64,000 nt of DNA from Flectonema sp. DT1601. Its lineage: Eukaryota; Euglenozoa; Diplonemea; Diplonemida; Diplonemidae. The notes beneath the pieces are model-generated. The model was not told the DNA's origin, searched no databases, and worked only from the letters and a program-made list of their open reading frames with translations. Made by a program: the position numbers and the translations under genes. How positions within the stretch are numbered: position 1 is the first letter of the stretch; each line of letters opens with the position of its first letter. The stretch covers positions 457,501-521,500 of the forward strand of contig OZ025785.1 of the NCBI GenBank assembly GCA_964019425.1, written 5' to 3'. Shown one piece after another: positions 18,946-30,277 of this stretch.

Positions 18946-20917
18946 GGGGGGGGTACAAGCTGTCGATAAAGTACTTTTTCCGAATTTTGGTAAATATAAC
19001 CTTCCCGAGGGCAAAAAATACCCAGGACCCCATCAGAACCCCCAAAAATGTGATTTCGGGGCCGAAAAAACCTCGATTTGGCTGATTTCGGCAAAGGAAT
19101 GAAAAATCTCAAAAAGTGTGGACCGTGTGGTACCTGGGGGTCCAATTTTGAGGCCTGTGAAATGCACCTTCAAATAATTTTTTTTTACAATGAGAAGAGG
19201 TGAGTCTTGGTGTGCCCCTGTATGCGCAGTTTGCTAATATACCATTTCCGTATCAGTTTCCACCTCAAGAACGCGCCACGAAAAAGAACAGCGCTCTCGC
19301 TCGGCCATGCTTGAGGCCACGAGGCTCACGGGCAGGATAACGCAGCGGAAAACGACGTTCTGCAGGGCAGCTCACAAAGTCATTCTGCGGAGGAGAGCAT
19401 TGATCCCAGGGTGCATGAAAACACCTCCCGAGACATCCCTGAAGTCACTCAACAGCACTTGGACAGTCAGAAGCAAGATACGCGTGAGAAAGGGGTCCAA
19501 AAACGTCCAGTATCTGAATCGTGGTCACAGAAGGCTCACAGAATAGACAAAGCGCCACGTCTGTACCCCAAACAGGGATAAGCCTGAAGACAGCTGTAGT
19601 GGTAGTGCCTCAAATAGTAGTGCCATAGATAAGCAGCAGCGACATAGGCCAACATGCCCCATCCAAAAAGCCGTTCAAGGCATCACTTAAGACCCAACCA
19701 TACTCACCAGCAGGGCATGCAAGACACTCCAGTACATGCGGCATACGAAGAAGTACGAAAGACACACCCGCTTGCAACTGTACCCGAACGAGGGGGATAT
19801 ACTCCTGGAGTCTTGGAGTCGTAACAACACTGCAGATATTGCGGCAAGAAGGGATCGGCGCAGAGACATCCAACTAAGTCCTGAGTGGGGGACATAGTTG
19901 AAGCTATCGTGGGTGCGCAGACAGAAGGGAAGCGGGTCGAAGTCACCAATTATATCTCGAAGGACAGTCCGACTTGTTGATGGATTCACAGGTGATCTGT
20001 CAGTGACCTGACTTCTTGAAGCAGCAGCTTCCTCCTCACCCTCCGTCACATCGCTGCAGCATGATACTTCCTCTAGTCCCCGTCGTGCTCGTGGGATGAA
20101 GCTAACAACCGTTGTGTTCGTTGTCATCCTGCACCCCTCAAGGGATGGGGAGGTTATTCAGTGTTGTTGATAGTTCTTGGTCAACTGATGGAACCAGTGG
20201 CGTGAATGCTGCCCTGCTGATAACGTACAACATATTCCAGAGGCACACGGGCTTCCAATGGCTACCACATCAACGCAGGACCACCGACCCTCTTCAGATT
20301 GGCAAGAACAAGCACAACAGGAGGCGCCACAGGGGCTGAACGTACCACTCCGTCCTCACGGGGAAGACCTCTAGACAGCAAGGCCTAATGCTAATCTGCC
20401 ATCCGCATCCAAGGATTGGTCCTCTGTCTATCTTGTACAGAAAGAAGCACAGCTTTGGGCCGAATTTCGAAACCTGAGCACATGGGATGTTCAAGAGAAG
20501 GCCAGTAGCCTAAACATCGGACAAGGGGGAATTAACACGCCGGGTCTCGTGTAGCATATAATTAAGGTTCAAATCAGGTCGATAAAAATAAAAATTGAGT
20601 TCCCATTTCATTCCCCACTCAACTCAGAGGGAAACCCTGGTTATGGATTGCTCAATGCACGGAATTACTCGTAATTCTTGTGAGCCCTCCTAACACACCC
20701 CTTGTTTTCACCCCCCTCAGGTACCACACGGTCCACACTTTTTGAGATTTTTCAAAGACTTGCTCTAAAGTGCCGAAGAACTGTTTCTTTGGATCGCGAT
20801 CCCCATTTTTGGGGTATATGTTGCAGTTTTCATAATTTGGGTGCCCAAAAAACTTGTTCTCCGGAAAAAACCGAAAGTGCCCGAAATCTCCGTAAAATCG
20901 ATGCTTGTACCCCCCTC
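18946..20917. mobile_element. Transposon-like unit 2, tandem copy of unit 1
   Basis: It repeats unit 1 in the same orientation with a period of about 1989 bases and few differences (point changes and small indels). The two units are separated only by TA, a G-run and TA. Its left end is G8-TACAAGC; the right end is GCTTGTACCCCCCTC followed by TA and a G-run. Broken frames correspond to those of unit 1, so neither copy seems to encode an intact transposase. Confidence 0.7.
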
Positions 20918-20940
20918 TAGGGGGGGGGGGGGGGGTGCTT

Positions 20941-21905
20941 TTTGAGTTCCAAAGAAAGTCTCACCAGCATTGTTGACTCCCCTTTTGATATTCAAGTTTA
21001 GTACAACTCATCTTTGGTGGTGGACCCAAATAGATGTTTTAATTCGATTTCTACGAGAATAGACTCTGACAGTATCTCTCTGATAACGTGGAGTAGAATG
21101 GATCAGAACTTTAAATACTTCGAAGGGTTGGATTAGAATCAAACACTAGACGGTGTCCTTGACTGGAGTCAAGTTGTGTCACTATTTACAATTCCAAAGA
21201 AAGACTACTCAGAGTGGTAATGGAAGGAGTGTACACTTGCCTGTAGAACTTAAACCAGCTCAGATGTCGATAATTTAGAATCAGAGAGTCAAAAAAAGAG
21301 AAAAGAAAAAAAGAGAATTTCTCCAGAATCCGAATTTTGTTGAATGTTTTCTATGAGTGTTTCTACTAAAAAAAGAACATGGTGTCACTTAATTAGGGTG
21401 GATTTAGTCATTTTTTTTTGGAGATTTGGAGACTTTTTATATATCATGATATTTATAATTACAGTATTTTAATATATGAGATCGCCACCATGATTGTTTA
21501 TTGTCGAGAGTGGGATCATTTTCTCACTCAATAAAGTAATCATCCTCAGAGGGTACCATCATGGATGGAATGTAAAATTACCATCTTTGATTGATATTTT
21601 TAGAGTTCGTTAATTGACTGTAAAATCGTATCGGAATAGGAGGAGGTAGTGAACTCATTCTTCTGCACAAAACTATTCGATAAGGCCAATTAATATTTGT
21701 TATGGTTACCCCATTTCAACAGTGAACACTCTTACGTAAATTATATTGACTTAGAGATAAAAGAAAATATTTTTATTTTTTCAATCAGTTTTATAAAACA
21801 TAAATATATAACTTTTTTATTTGAAAAGATGAGAGTTATAAAAAGGACACATATTAATAACAATATTATTATTATTATTTTCTTCTTAAAAAGCAACATC
21901 CAAGA
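20941..21905. other. Intergenic, no feature recognised
   Basis: AT-rich sequence separates the G-run element from the kinase gene. A short ORF at 21697-21993 runs into the kinase in another frame and is not convincing. Confidence 0.5.
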
Positions 21906-23555
21906 ATGTTGTCATTGGGAGACGGAGAGACATCAGAAAGGATATGCATACGAGCTACTTCTCTTAACGGGGGAGCTGACTTTCGATTCATAGCATCACC
22001 CATATCACAGTGGAGTGCTTTCCAATCAGCCATTGGAAACATGATGGGAGGAGGAGTCCCTCGGATAAAGTGGGTCCGAGATGCAGTCGAAGCCCCACTA
22101 ATTTCTTCACAAGAATCTTTAAATGATTTTTTAAAAAGTTGTAAAGATAACAGAGTAGATAAATCTAGATTTCCTTACATGACTTGGACTCCTGAGGGAA
22201 CCGAACCTGCGATATTTGATGTCACGCCTGAGGCATGCAACCCATTTGGATTTTCTCACGGTGATGTAGTTGAGCATACAGCTGGAGCATACCAAGGAGA
22301 GGAATCGATAATAATTGGTGTTAGAGAAGATGAACTTTGGTACGACACGGGAGCCATCCAGGGTGCCTTGTACAGCTGCGGGTTAAAGTCAAAAAGCGAC
22401 TTCATAAAAACTTTAGGTTGGAAATTATTAAAAAAAAAATCAATAATAAATCCCTTATGGGAATACTCTGGTTCTGTCATCGTTTCTGTACCGAAACAGA
22501 TGGCTGATGAACAGTCAAGCAGTGTAATTTCAAATGTAAAAAATAATAATTTTGTTGAAATTGGATTTGGGGATCAACTCAACTTAGATGAAGTAGTTAA
22601 TAAAAATAACATCTCAGAAACTAACTCACCAACCAGATCAGATAATTCTTCCGGAAGCAATTCAAATTTTCATTGGAGACGGGGAAAGCTTCTCGGATCT
22701 GGAGCTCATGGTTCTGTTTACACTGCGATAGATAGCGTGACGGGAAGACAAATGGCTGTTAAAGTAATACCTTACAAGGAAAGGGATAAGAATATTTCTG
22801 ATTTCGAAAGGGAAATCACAGCTCTCTCAATACTATCTCACAAACACATAGTGAAGTACATACGAACTGACATCTCTTCTCGTCATATTAACATCCTAAT
22901 GGAATACATTCCTGGTGGATCCCTTTGTGAACTCTGCCACCAATGTGGAGGTAGAGGATTAGGTGTCAACATAACCCAACGATTTATGAAACAAATCGCA
23001 CTCGCAGTTGAATATCTCCACGCGAACAACATCGTTCACAGGGATATCAAGCCTGCTAACATCTTAACTGACGCTGATGGGATGGTCAAGTTAGCTGATT
23101 TTGGTGCATCAAAACAACTCCGTAGCGACATTCAAAGTCAGCAAAAAAGTGGACTCAGAGGGACTGTGTTATACTTGTCACCAGAGGCAATTAGAGATCA
23201 TAAGTATTCTACGAAGAGTGATGTTTGGGCGATTGGTTGTACGATGATAGAATGTTTAACGGGAAGTCCTCCTTGGAAAGAAGCAAAGTTTCAACTAGAG
23301 ACTGTGTACCAAGCCCTTATTACTATTGCATATACTCAAAAAGGTCCCGACATACCGAAATCAGTTCCAGAATCGGCAAGGCAATATCTCAAATCGTGTC
23401 TTTCAATACAACCAGACGACAGACCTTCAGCAACAGGGTTGTTGACGTTTAAATTTCTCGAAGAGAATTTTGCGTGTGAGCGCATAGATGACTCTTCTGA
23501 TGAAGATGCAATGCGAGAATTTGACTGGGGCAGCACTCTGAGTACTGTGAAATAG
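21906..23555 (+). CDS. PB1-domain Ser/Thr protein kinase (MEKK2/3-like)
   Basis: The N-terminal ~80 residues (ICIRATSLNGGADFRFI, then WSAFQSAIG, then IKWVRD) look like a PB1 domain. After a polar linker, a full kinase domain spans about 256-530: Gly loop GSGAHGSVY, catalytic Lys286 in MAVKVI, HRD at 378-380, DFG Asp398, GTVLYLSPE as the activation-segment end, and DVWAIGCTM. All catalytic residues are present. Kinase subfamily features and the PB1 domain fit the STE11/MAP3K group, where MEKK2 and MEKK3 have this order; such kinases phosphorylate MAP2Ks in stress signalling. The gene starts at the first in-frame ATG; the upstream DNA is A/T-rich with no better start. Confidence 0.85.
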   Translation: MLSLGDGETSERICIRATSLNGGADFRFIASPISQWSAFQSAIGNMMGGGVPRIKWVRDAVEAPLISSQESLNDFLKSCKDNRVDKSRFPYMTWTPEGTEPAIFDVTPEACNPFGFSHGDVVEHTAGAYQGEESIIIGVREDELWYDTGAIQGALYSCGLKSKSDFIKTLGWKLLKKKSIINPLWEYSGSVIVSVPKQMADEQSSSVISNVKNNNFVEIGFGDQLNLDEVVNKNNISETNSPTRSDNSSGSNSNFHWRRGKLLGSGAHGSVYTAIDSVTGRQMAVKVIPYKERDKNISDFEREITALSILSHKHIVKYIRTDISSRHINILMEYIPGGSLCELCHQCGGRGLGVNITQRFMKQIALAVEYLHANNIVHRDIKPANILTDADGMVKLADFGASKQLRSDIQSQQKSGLRGTVLYLSPEAIRDHKYSTKSDVWAIGCTMIECLTGSPPWKEAKFQLETVYQALITIAYTQKGPDIPKSVPESARQYLKSCLSIQPDDRPSATGLLTFKFLEENFACERIDDSSDEDAMREFDWGSTLSTVK

Positions 23556-23606
23556 CAACCTCACATCACATATTACTGCAGCTTGTTGAGAACACCCTTA
23601 GTGGGG

Positions 23607-23637
<31 letters not shown>

Positions 23638-23713
23638 GGTTTCGAAGATTGCCTTCATCCCGCATATTGTAGTTACGATTATTTTCTGTTTTCATCCGTA
23701 GTACGTTTTCGTT

Positions 23714-23752
<39 letters not shown>

Positions 23753-24384
23753 AGTTTTCTACCTCACCAGCACGTTGTTTTATCCTGTTATTAAGCTTCT
23801 TTGGTTTTTTATTTATTTTTCATTCTTTTTCATTTTTATTTTTTATATTATGTTGTTGTGTTTGACCTACTCGGGTATTGTTATATATGTTGTTGTTTTT
23901 ATTTCCTTCTGAGTGAGTAGGGGGAGGGGGAGGGAAATTTTCGGGTCAGGGGGAAAAAGAAAAAAAAAATATAAAACAAAATAAAAGAAATAGCTAGAAT
24001 AACTCACTATCACAGATGAAACCATTCTTTAGGATGCGTGTGTAGATTTTCTTCCATTGTGATTACAATGCAATAAGTGATGTGTAAGTAATTAGCACCA
24101 ATGAGCGGTTGGTTACGAATTGTAATTTACGTTCTGTGATATTCGTAACAGCGGATGTCTCTCTTGGCATTCTAAATCTATTTATTTGGTTTTTATTTTA
24201 TTATTTTATCCCTCAACAACCCTTCTCATAACAACATCCGAGATGGTTTTCTTTTGTTGACATAAGTCGGGACTCCACTTTCTTGTGATTGTTTTCCTTC
24301 TTCAGGTAATTTAACTTCTAAATGATGGTGAGCATTGACTTATTTATATAATCGTTACCTCCCAACAGTTTTATTCAAAAATAA
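23556..24384. other. Intergenic with long A- and T-runs
   Basis: An A-run of about 28 (near 23607-23632) and a T-run of about 27 (near 23721-23746) are separated by ~90 bases and could form a hairpin in RNA. The last ~110 bases match 30170-30277 upstream of the second cysteine-rich gene. Confidence 0.6.
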
Positions 24385-27300
24385 ATGTTGCGAATTGCTG
24401 TCGCTTCATCAGCAGTAGCTGTCGCTTTGGGATGCTTCCCAACTTGCGATGATGACTGCAACAGATTATCACCTCCACAACTTGGTGAGGTGACTAGACT
24501 GAGGAAACTTAAGGAGAAGTGTACTTCTGGAGAGGAAGTTGTGTTCAACGTTGACTACAATCCTTGTACTCATAATTTAGATTATAAAGTACGAACACCA
24601 GACAATTGTGAACAGAGACAGGGAAATGTGTTTACATGCAAGAACAATAAGAGGTGTAAAGTTATCCCATTCCTTACTGAATTAAAGTTCTGTGACTGCT
24701 CTTCAAGCCCAGGACCTTCACCTCCAACTACTCCAACCAACCCATGCGGTAGTAAATGTGGAGCTGAAGAGATATGTTACATGAGGGATACTATCTGTAA
24801 TACTTTTAGTTGTCATCCAGTCCCAACATGTATTACTAACCACTGTATGTTTAGCAAGTGTGAATATGGTAACGATTGCGTCATCACAGACCACGGAGAT
24901 TCATCGACCTGCAAGCCTTGGTCTGAGATTGGATGTTTTGACAAGCCGTGCAAGGCAGGATACACTTGTGTTGATGTTAAGAGAGTCTGCAAGACTGCCC
25001 CATGTTATCAATATGAGTGTAGTTGGGAAGCACCAGCTCCAGTTCACTGTACGGCCGATGCCAAGAAGTGTCCTGACGGCTCCTCCGTTGGAAGAGATTC
25101 CAACAACAACTGTGAGTTCCACCCTTGCCCTGATCCATGTGGAGGAAGTTGTTTGTTTAACCAAGATTGCTTAATTCAGAAGATTAAGTGTCCTGAGGGA
25201 ATGGTTTGTACACCACGCGCTGTTTGCTTTGACAAGCCTTGCAACAAGAAGTGTCCAAAGGGTGACGTTTGTGAACACATGGTTGCTCCGTGTCTGATTC
25301 CACCATGCCCAGTAGTTGAGACGTGTAAAACTGTTGTTCAGCCAAAGTGTGACAAGAAGTGCCCAAAGGGTGAGGTTTGTGAGATCGTTGTTGCTCCATG
25401 TCTGATTCCTCCGTGCCCGGAGTTCCCAACATGCAAACCTGTCGTTCAAGTGTGTACGGATGATGCGAAGCAATGTCAAGATGGCTCCTTCGTTGGGAGA
25501 GATTCCAACAACAACTGTGAGTTCCACCCATGCCCTGATCCATGTGATGGAGCTTGTAAGTTCAATCAGGACTGCTTGTTGAAGAATGTAATTACGTGTC
25601 CTGAGGGAATGGTGTGCCCTCCGACTGTTGTTTGCGTTGACAAGCCTTGCAACAAGAAGTGTCCAAAGGGTGACGTTTGCGAGCTCATGGTTGCTCCGTG
25701 TCTGATTCCACCATGTCCAGTAGTTGAGACGTGTAAACCACTTTCACCACCAACTACTCCAACCAACCCATGCGGTAGTAAATGTAGAGCTGAAGAGATA
25801 TGTTACATGAGGGATATTATCTGTAATACTTTTAGTTGTCATCCAGTCCCAACATGTATTACTAACCACTGTATGTTTAGCAAGTGTGGATATGGTAACG
25901 ATTGCGTCATCACAGACCACGGAGATTCATCGACCTGCAAGCCTTGGTCTGAGATTGGATGTTTTGACAAGCCGTGCAAGGCAGGATACACTTGTGTTGA
26001 TGTAAAGAGAGTCTGCAAGACTGCCCCATGTTATCAATATGAGTGTAGTTGGGAAGCACCAGCTCCAGTTCACTGTACGGCCGATGCCAAGAAGTGTCCT
26101 GACGGCTCCTCCGTTGGAAGAGATTCCAACAACAACTGTGAGTTCCACCCTTGCCCTGATCCATGTGGAGGAAGTTGTTTGTTTAACCAAGATTGCTTAA
26201 TTCAGAAGATTAAGTGTCCTGAGGGAATGGTTTGTACACCACGCGCTGTTTGCTTTGACAAGCCTTGCAACAAGAAGTGTCCAAAGGGTGACGTTTGTGA
26301 ACACATGGTTGCTCCGTGTCTGATTCCACCATGCCCAGTAGTTGAGACGTGTAAAACTGTTGTTCAGCCAAAGTGTGACAAGAAGTGCCCAAAGGGTGAG
26401 GTTTGTGAGATCGTTGTTGCTCCATGTCTGATTCCTCCGTGCCCGGAGTTCCCAACATGCAAACCTGTCGTTCAAGTGTGTACGGATGATGCGAAGCAAT
26501 GTCAAGATGGCTCCTTCGTTGGAAGAGATTCCAACAACAACTGTGAGTTCCACCCTTGCCCTGATCCATGTGATGGAGCTTGTAAGTTCAATCAGGACTG
26601 CTTGTTGAAGAATGTAATTACGTGTCCTGAGGGAATGGTGTGCCCTCCGACTGTTGTTTGCGTTGACAAGCCTTGCAACAAGAAGTGTCCAAAGGGTGAC
26701 GTTTGCGAGCTCATGGTTGCTCCGTGTCTGATTCCACCATGTCCAGTAGTTGAGACGTGTAAAACTGTTGTTCAGCCAAAGTGTGACAAGAAGTGCCCAA
26801 AGGGTGAAGAATGTGAATTAATTGACACCCCTTGTCCATTCCCTCCATGCTCAAAGGCTGAGATCTGTTCACCAATTGGATGTGGTGATGATCTAAAAGA
26901 CTGTTCAGATGGAAGTAGTGTTGAGAGAGATCCAAAGAACGGTTGTCAGTTCTTCCCGTGTCCTGTTGATGGTGAATGTGAAGATGAAGATGATTGTGAA
27001 GGCTGGAATTTCTGTATTGAGGGTAAGTGTGTTGATGCATTTGAGGGAACTTGTAATTCCGTTAAAGACTGTAACGGTTACGGATGCTACTACAACGACA
27101 ACAAGGAACCAACTTGTCGTACCACCTGCATGGGAGAACCAACCTGGTTGTGTGACAAGAACCACCTCTGTTTGGGAGATGAGTGTGTTGATATGAAGCA
27201 GTGTAAGACTAACTGTGGAAACCTTGTTCCTCATTTATTTAAAGGAAATGACGACGGAGACAACAGTTGTAATGAATGCACCTGCTTCAATGGTGACTAC

Positions 27301-29103
27301 AGCTGTACTGAGAGAGGTTGCACCGGTGATGAGACTTGTGGGGGACCTTCACCACCAACTACTCCAACCAACCCATGCGGTAGTAAATGTGGAGCTGAAG
27401 AGATATGTTACATGAGGGATACTATCTGTAATACTTTTAGTTGTCATCCAGTCCCAACATGTATTACTAACCACTGTATGTTTAGCAAGTGTGGATATGG
27501 TAACGATTGCGTCATCACAGACCACGGAGATTCATCGACCTGCAAGCCTTGGTCTGAGATTGGATGTTTTGACAAGCCGTGCAAGGCAGGATACACTTGT
27601 GTTGATGTTAAGAGAGTCTGCAAGACTGCCCCATGTTATCAATATGAGTGTAGTTGGGAAGCACCAGCTCCAGTTCACTGTACGGCCGATGCCAAGAAGT
27701 GTCCTGACGGCTCCTCCGTTGGAAGAGATTCCAACAACAACTGTGAGTTCCACCCTTGCCCTGATCCATGTGGAGGAAGTTGTTTGTTTAACCAAGATTG
27801 CTTAATTCAGAAGATTAAGTGTCCTGAGGGAATGGTTTGTACACCACGCGCTGTTTGCTTTGACAAGCCTTGCAACAAGAAGTGTCCAAAGGGTGACGTT
27901 TGTGAACACATGGTTGCTCCGTGTCTGATTCCACCATGCCCAGTAGTTGAGACGTGTAAAACTGTTGTTCAGCCAAAGTGTGACAAGAAGTGCCCAAAGG
28001 GTGAGGTTTGTGAGATCGTTGTTGCTCCATGTCTGACTCCTCCGTGCCCAGAGTTCCCAACATGCAAACCTGTCGTTCAAGTGTGTACGGATGATGCGAA
28101 GCAATGTCAAGATGGCTCCTTCGTTGGGAGAGATGCCGACAACAACTGTGAGTTCCACCCTTGCCCTGATCCATGTGATGGAGCTTGTAAGTTCAATCAG
28201 GACTGCTTGTTGAAGAACGTAATTACGTGTCCTGAGGGAATGGTGTGCCCTCCGACTGTTGTTTGCGTTGACAAGCCTTGCAACAGGAGGTGTCCAAAGG
28301 GTGACGTTTGCGAGCTCATGGTTGCTCCGTGTCTGATTCCACCATGTCCAGTAGTTGAGACGTGTAAACCACTTTCACCACCAACTACTCCAACCAACCC
28401 ATGCGGTAGTAAATGTGGAGCTGAAGAGATATGTTACATGAGGGATGTTATCTGTAATACTTTTAGTTGTCATCCAGTCCCAACATGTATTACTAACCAC
28501 TGTATGTTTAGCAAGTGTGACTATGGTAACGATTGCGTCATCACAAACCACGGAGATTCATCGACCTGCAAGCCTTGGTCTGAGATTGGATGTTCTGACA
28601 AGCCGTGCAAGGCAGGATACACTTGTGTTGATGTAAAGAGAGTCTGCAAGACTGCCCCATGTTATCAATATGAGTGTAGTTGGGAAGCACCAGCTCCAGT
28701 TCGCTGTACGGCCGATGCCAAGAAGTGTCCTGACGGCTCCTCCGTTGGAAGAGATTCCAACAACAACTGTGAGTTCCACCCTTGCCCTGATCCATGTGGA
28801 GGAAGTTGTTTGTTTAACCAAGATTGCTTAATTCAGAAGATTAAGTGTCCTGAGGGAATGGTTTGTACACCACGCGCTGTTTGCTTTGACAAGCCTTGCA
28901 ACAGGAGGTGTCCAAAGGGTGACGTTTGTGAACACATGGTTGCTCCGTGTCTGATTCCACCATGCCCAGTAGTTGAGACGTGCAAAACTGTTGTTCAGCC
29001 AAAGTGTGACAAGAAGTGCCCAAAGGGTGAGGTTTGTGAGATCGTTGTTGCTCCATGTCTGATTCCACCATGTCCGGAGTTCCCAACATGCAAGCCTAAA
29101 TAA
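24385..29103 (+). CDS. Secreted cysteine-rich repeat protein 1 (1572 residues)
   Basis: A short signal peptide (MLRIAVASSAVAVALGCFPT) is followed by an extremely Cys-rich chain. Internal 342-residue (1026-base) units begin at PTTPTNPCGSKC: two units (24724 and 25750), a unique spacer (about 26800-27354, with GWNFCIEGKCVD and DNSCNECTC), one more full unit (27355) and a partial one (28381 to the stop). Within units, motifs such as CPDGSSVGRDSNNNCEFHPCP and CPKGDVCELMVAPCLIPPCP recur. No C-terminal membrane segment or GPI signal is seen, so it is likely secreted or part of an extracellular coat. Units are almost identical in DNA, indicating recent duplication or conversion. The function is unknown. 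Confidence 0.85.
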   Translation: MLRIAVASSAVAVALGCFPTCDDDCNRLSPPQLGEVTRLRKLKEKCTSGEEVVFNVDYNPCTHNLDYKVRTPDNCEQRQGNVFTCKNNKRCKVIPFLTELKFCDCSSSPGPSPPTTPTNPCGSKCGAEEICYMRDTICNTFSCHPVPTCITNHCMFSKCEYGNDCVITDHGDSSTCKPWSEIGCFDKPCKAGYTCVDVKRVCKTAPCYQYECSWEAPAPVHCTADAKKCPDGSSVGRDSNNNCEFHPCPDPCGGSCLFNQDCLIQKIKCPEGMVCTPRAVCFDKPCNKKCPKGDVCEHMVAPCLIPPCPVVETCKTVVQPKCDKKCPKGEVCEIVVAPCLIPPCPEFPTCKPVVQVCTDDAKQCQDGSFVGRDSNNNCEFHPCPDPCDGACKFNQDCLLKNVITCPEGMVCPPTVVCVDKPCNKKCPKGDVCELMVAPCLIPPCPVVETCKPLSPPTTPTNPCGSKCRAEEICYMRDIICNTFSCHPVPTCITNHCMFSKCGYGNDCVITDHGDSSTCKPWSEIGCFDKPCKAGYTCVDVKRVCKTAPCYQYECSWEAPAPVHCTADAKKCPDGSSVGRDSNNNCEFHPCPDPCGGSCLFNQDCLIQKIKCPEGMVCTPRAVCFDKPCNKKCPKGDVCEHMVAPCLIPPCPVVETCKTVVQPKCDKKCPKGEVCEIVVAPCLIPPCPEFPTCKPVVQVCTDDAKQCQDGSFVGRDSNNNCEFHPCPDPCDGACKFNQDCLLKNVITCPEGMVCPPTVVCVDKPCNKKCPKGDVCELMVAPCLIPPCPVVETCKTVVQPKCDKKCPKGEECELIDTPCPFPPCSKAEICSPIGCGDDLKDCSDGSSVERDPKNGCQFFPCPVDGECEDEDDCEGWNFCIEGKCVDAFEGTCNSVKDCNGYGCYYNDNKEPTCRTTCMGEPTWLCDKNHLCLGDECVDMKQCKTNCGNLVPHLFKGNDDGDNSCNECTCFNGDYSCTERGCTGDETCGGPSPPTTPTNPCGSKCGAEEICYMRDTICNTFSCHPVPTCITNHCMFSKCGYGNDCVITDHGDSSTCKPWSEIGCFDKPCKAGYTCVDVKRVCKTAPCYQYECSWEAPAPVHCTADAKKCPDGSSVGRDSNNNCEFHPCPDPCGGSCLFNQDCLIQKIKCPEGMVCTPRAVCFDKPCNKKCPKGDVCEHMVAPCLIPPCPVVETCKTVVQPKCDKKCPKGEVCEIVVAPCLTPPCPEFPTCKPVVQVCTDDAKQCQDGSFVGRDADNNCEFHPCPDPCDGACKFNQDCLLKNVITCPEGMVCPPTVVCVDKPCNRRCPKGDVCELMVAPCLIPPCPVVETCKPLSPPTTPTNPCGSKCGAEEICYMRDVICNTFSCHPVPTCITNHCMFSKCDYGNDCVITNHGDSSTCKPWSEIGCSDKPCKAGYTCVDVKRVCKTAPCYQYECSWEAPAPVRCTADAKKCPDGSSVGRDSNNNCEFHPCPDPCGGSCLFNQDCLIQKIKCPEGMVCTPRAVCFDKPCNRRCPKGDVCEHMVAPCLIPPCPVVETCKTVVQPKCDKKCPKGEVCEIVVAPCLIPPCPEFPTCKPK

Positions 29104-30277
29104 ATTGTATCAACCAATATTTTTACTTTTTTCCATTTATAATTTCATTTGAATAACAGTTTGTAACTGATATTAACTACACCTTTCTGTTGTAAAGGTT
29201 TGGTGACTTGAAGTTTTATAAAACTGATTCCCAATTCACAAGTCAGTGTCTCCATGGAGAAACGCGGCATCGATCCGTGCTGATATTCTTCTTTGAATAC
29301 ACAATAGACTCTCACTGTTTCATTAGTGATAAATTAACTAAACTGAATGAATACAATCAGTATCTCTTAATGAGAAAGGCGGCTTTATTGTCGTGCTGAT
29401 CAAGTTCTTTAAACGAAACAGTTTTTAATCCTTTCTCTCCAGAACCACGTTAGCATCTCGCTTGAGAAATGCGGCTTAAATGCCGAGCTAATGGTTTCAT
29501 CCGATTATTTGATAATTTCTTTAGTTGTGTACTTCTGGAGGGGAAGTATCTTGTTCTTGTTTTCTTTTATTCAAAATTATTCTTTCGGATCAAACAAAAC
29601 TTTAATGTTTGTTTTGTCTTGGATTCCTTTCCTCTCTTGTTGATGGTAACTGTGAGTGTTGTCTAACTTTTAATTTATTATTATTTTTCTACAGGAAGAG
29701 GAAATGAATTACGTTGATGTTGTCCTCGTAGCTCTGGAGAGTTAACCCGATGCTCTTTAGTTTGCTGTCTATCAGAGATGCACAGTACGCAATGTATTGG
29801 ACTTCCTTATCTATCTAGTCACATTATCATTGTGTGGTTTTAATTACAATTCCGTAATATTATTATAACTGAACCCTCCTCTCAGTACAGTCTGCAAGGA
29901 ATACTTAAAAAGGCTACAGTTCACTGTGTCCTCATATTGTCGTTGCTTTAATTATTCCTAAGTATTCTTATTTAGTATCTCGTATCAATTATTGTAAGAC
30001 GAAGTATGTATGTAAACTAGACTACTCAGCTGATAGTGTGCTGTGAGTTAGTAATTATTTCAATTCAACAGTTTCACAGATATGAATATGTAGATTACAC
30101 CACAACTGATGTCTGAGAGAATAGAGATACAGAGTTTATCGTATTAACTCTGTTGATATCTTAGATGGCTATTTCTTGTGATTGTTTTCCTTCTTCAGGT
30201 AATTTAACTTTTAAATGATGGTGAGCTTTGACTTATTTATATAATCGTTACCTCCCAACAGTTTTATTCAAAAATAA
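29104..30277. repeat. 3' flank of cysteine-rich gene 1, part of the segmental duplication
   Basis: Bases 29104-29700 match 33971-34567 nearly base for base, and 29712-29970 match about 34622-34875. A gtgagt...ctacag stretch near 29651-29695 resembles a short intron, so a spliced untranslated or noncoding transcript may exist. The block at 29712-29835 also recurs at 53346-53470. Confidence 0.65.

Noticed and set aside
19687-20340. PiggyBac-type transposase in the G-run units
   Set aside because: A faint similarity in broken frames only; TA rather than TTAA flanks argue against it.
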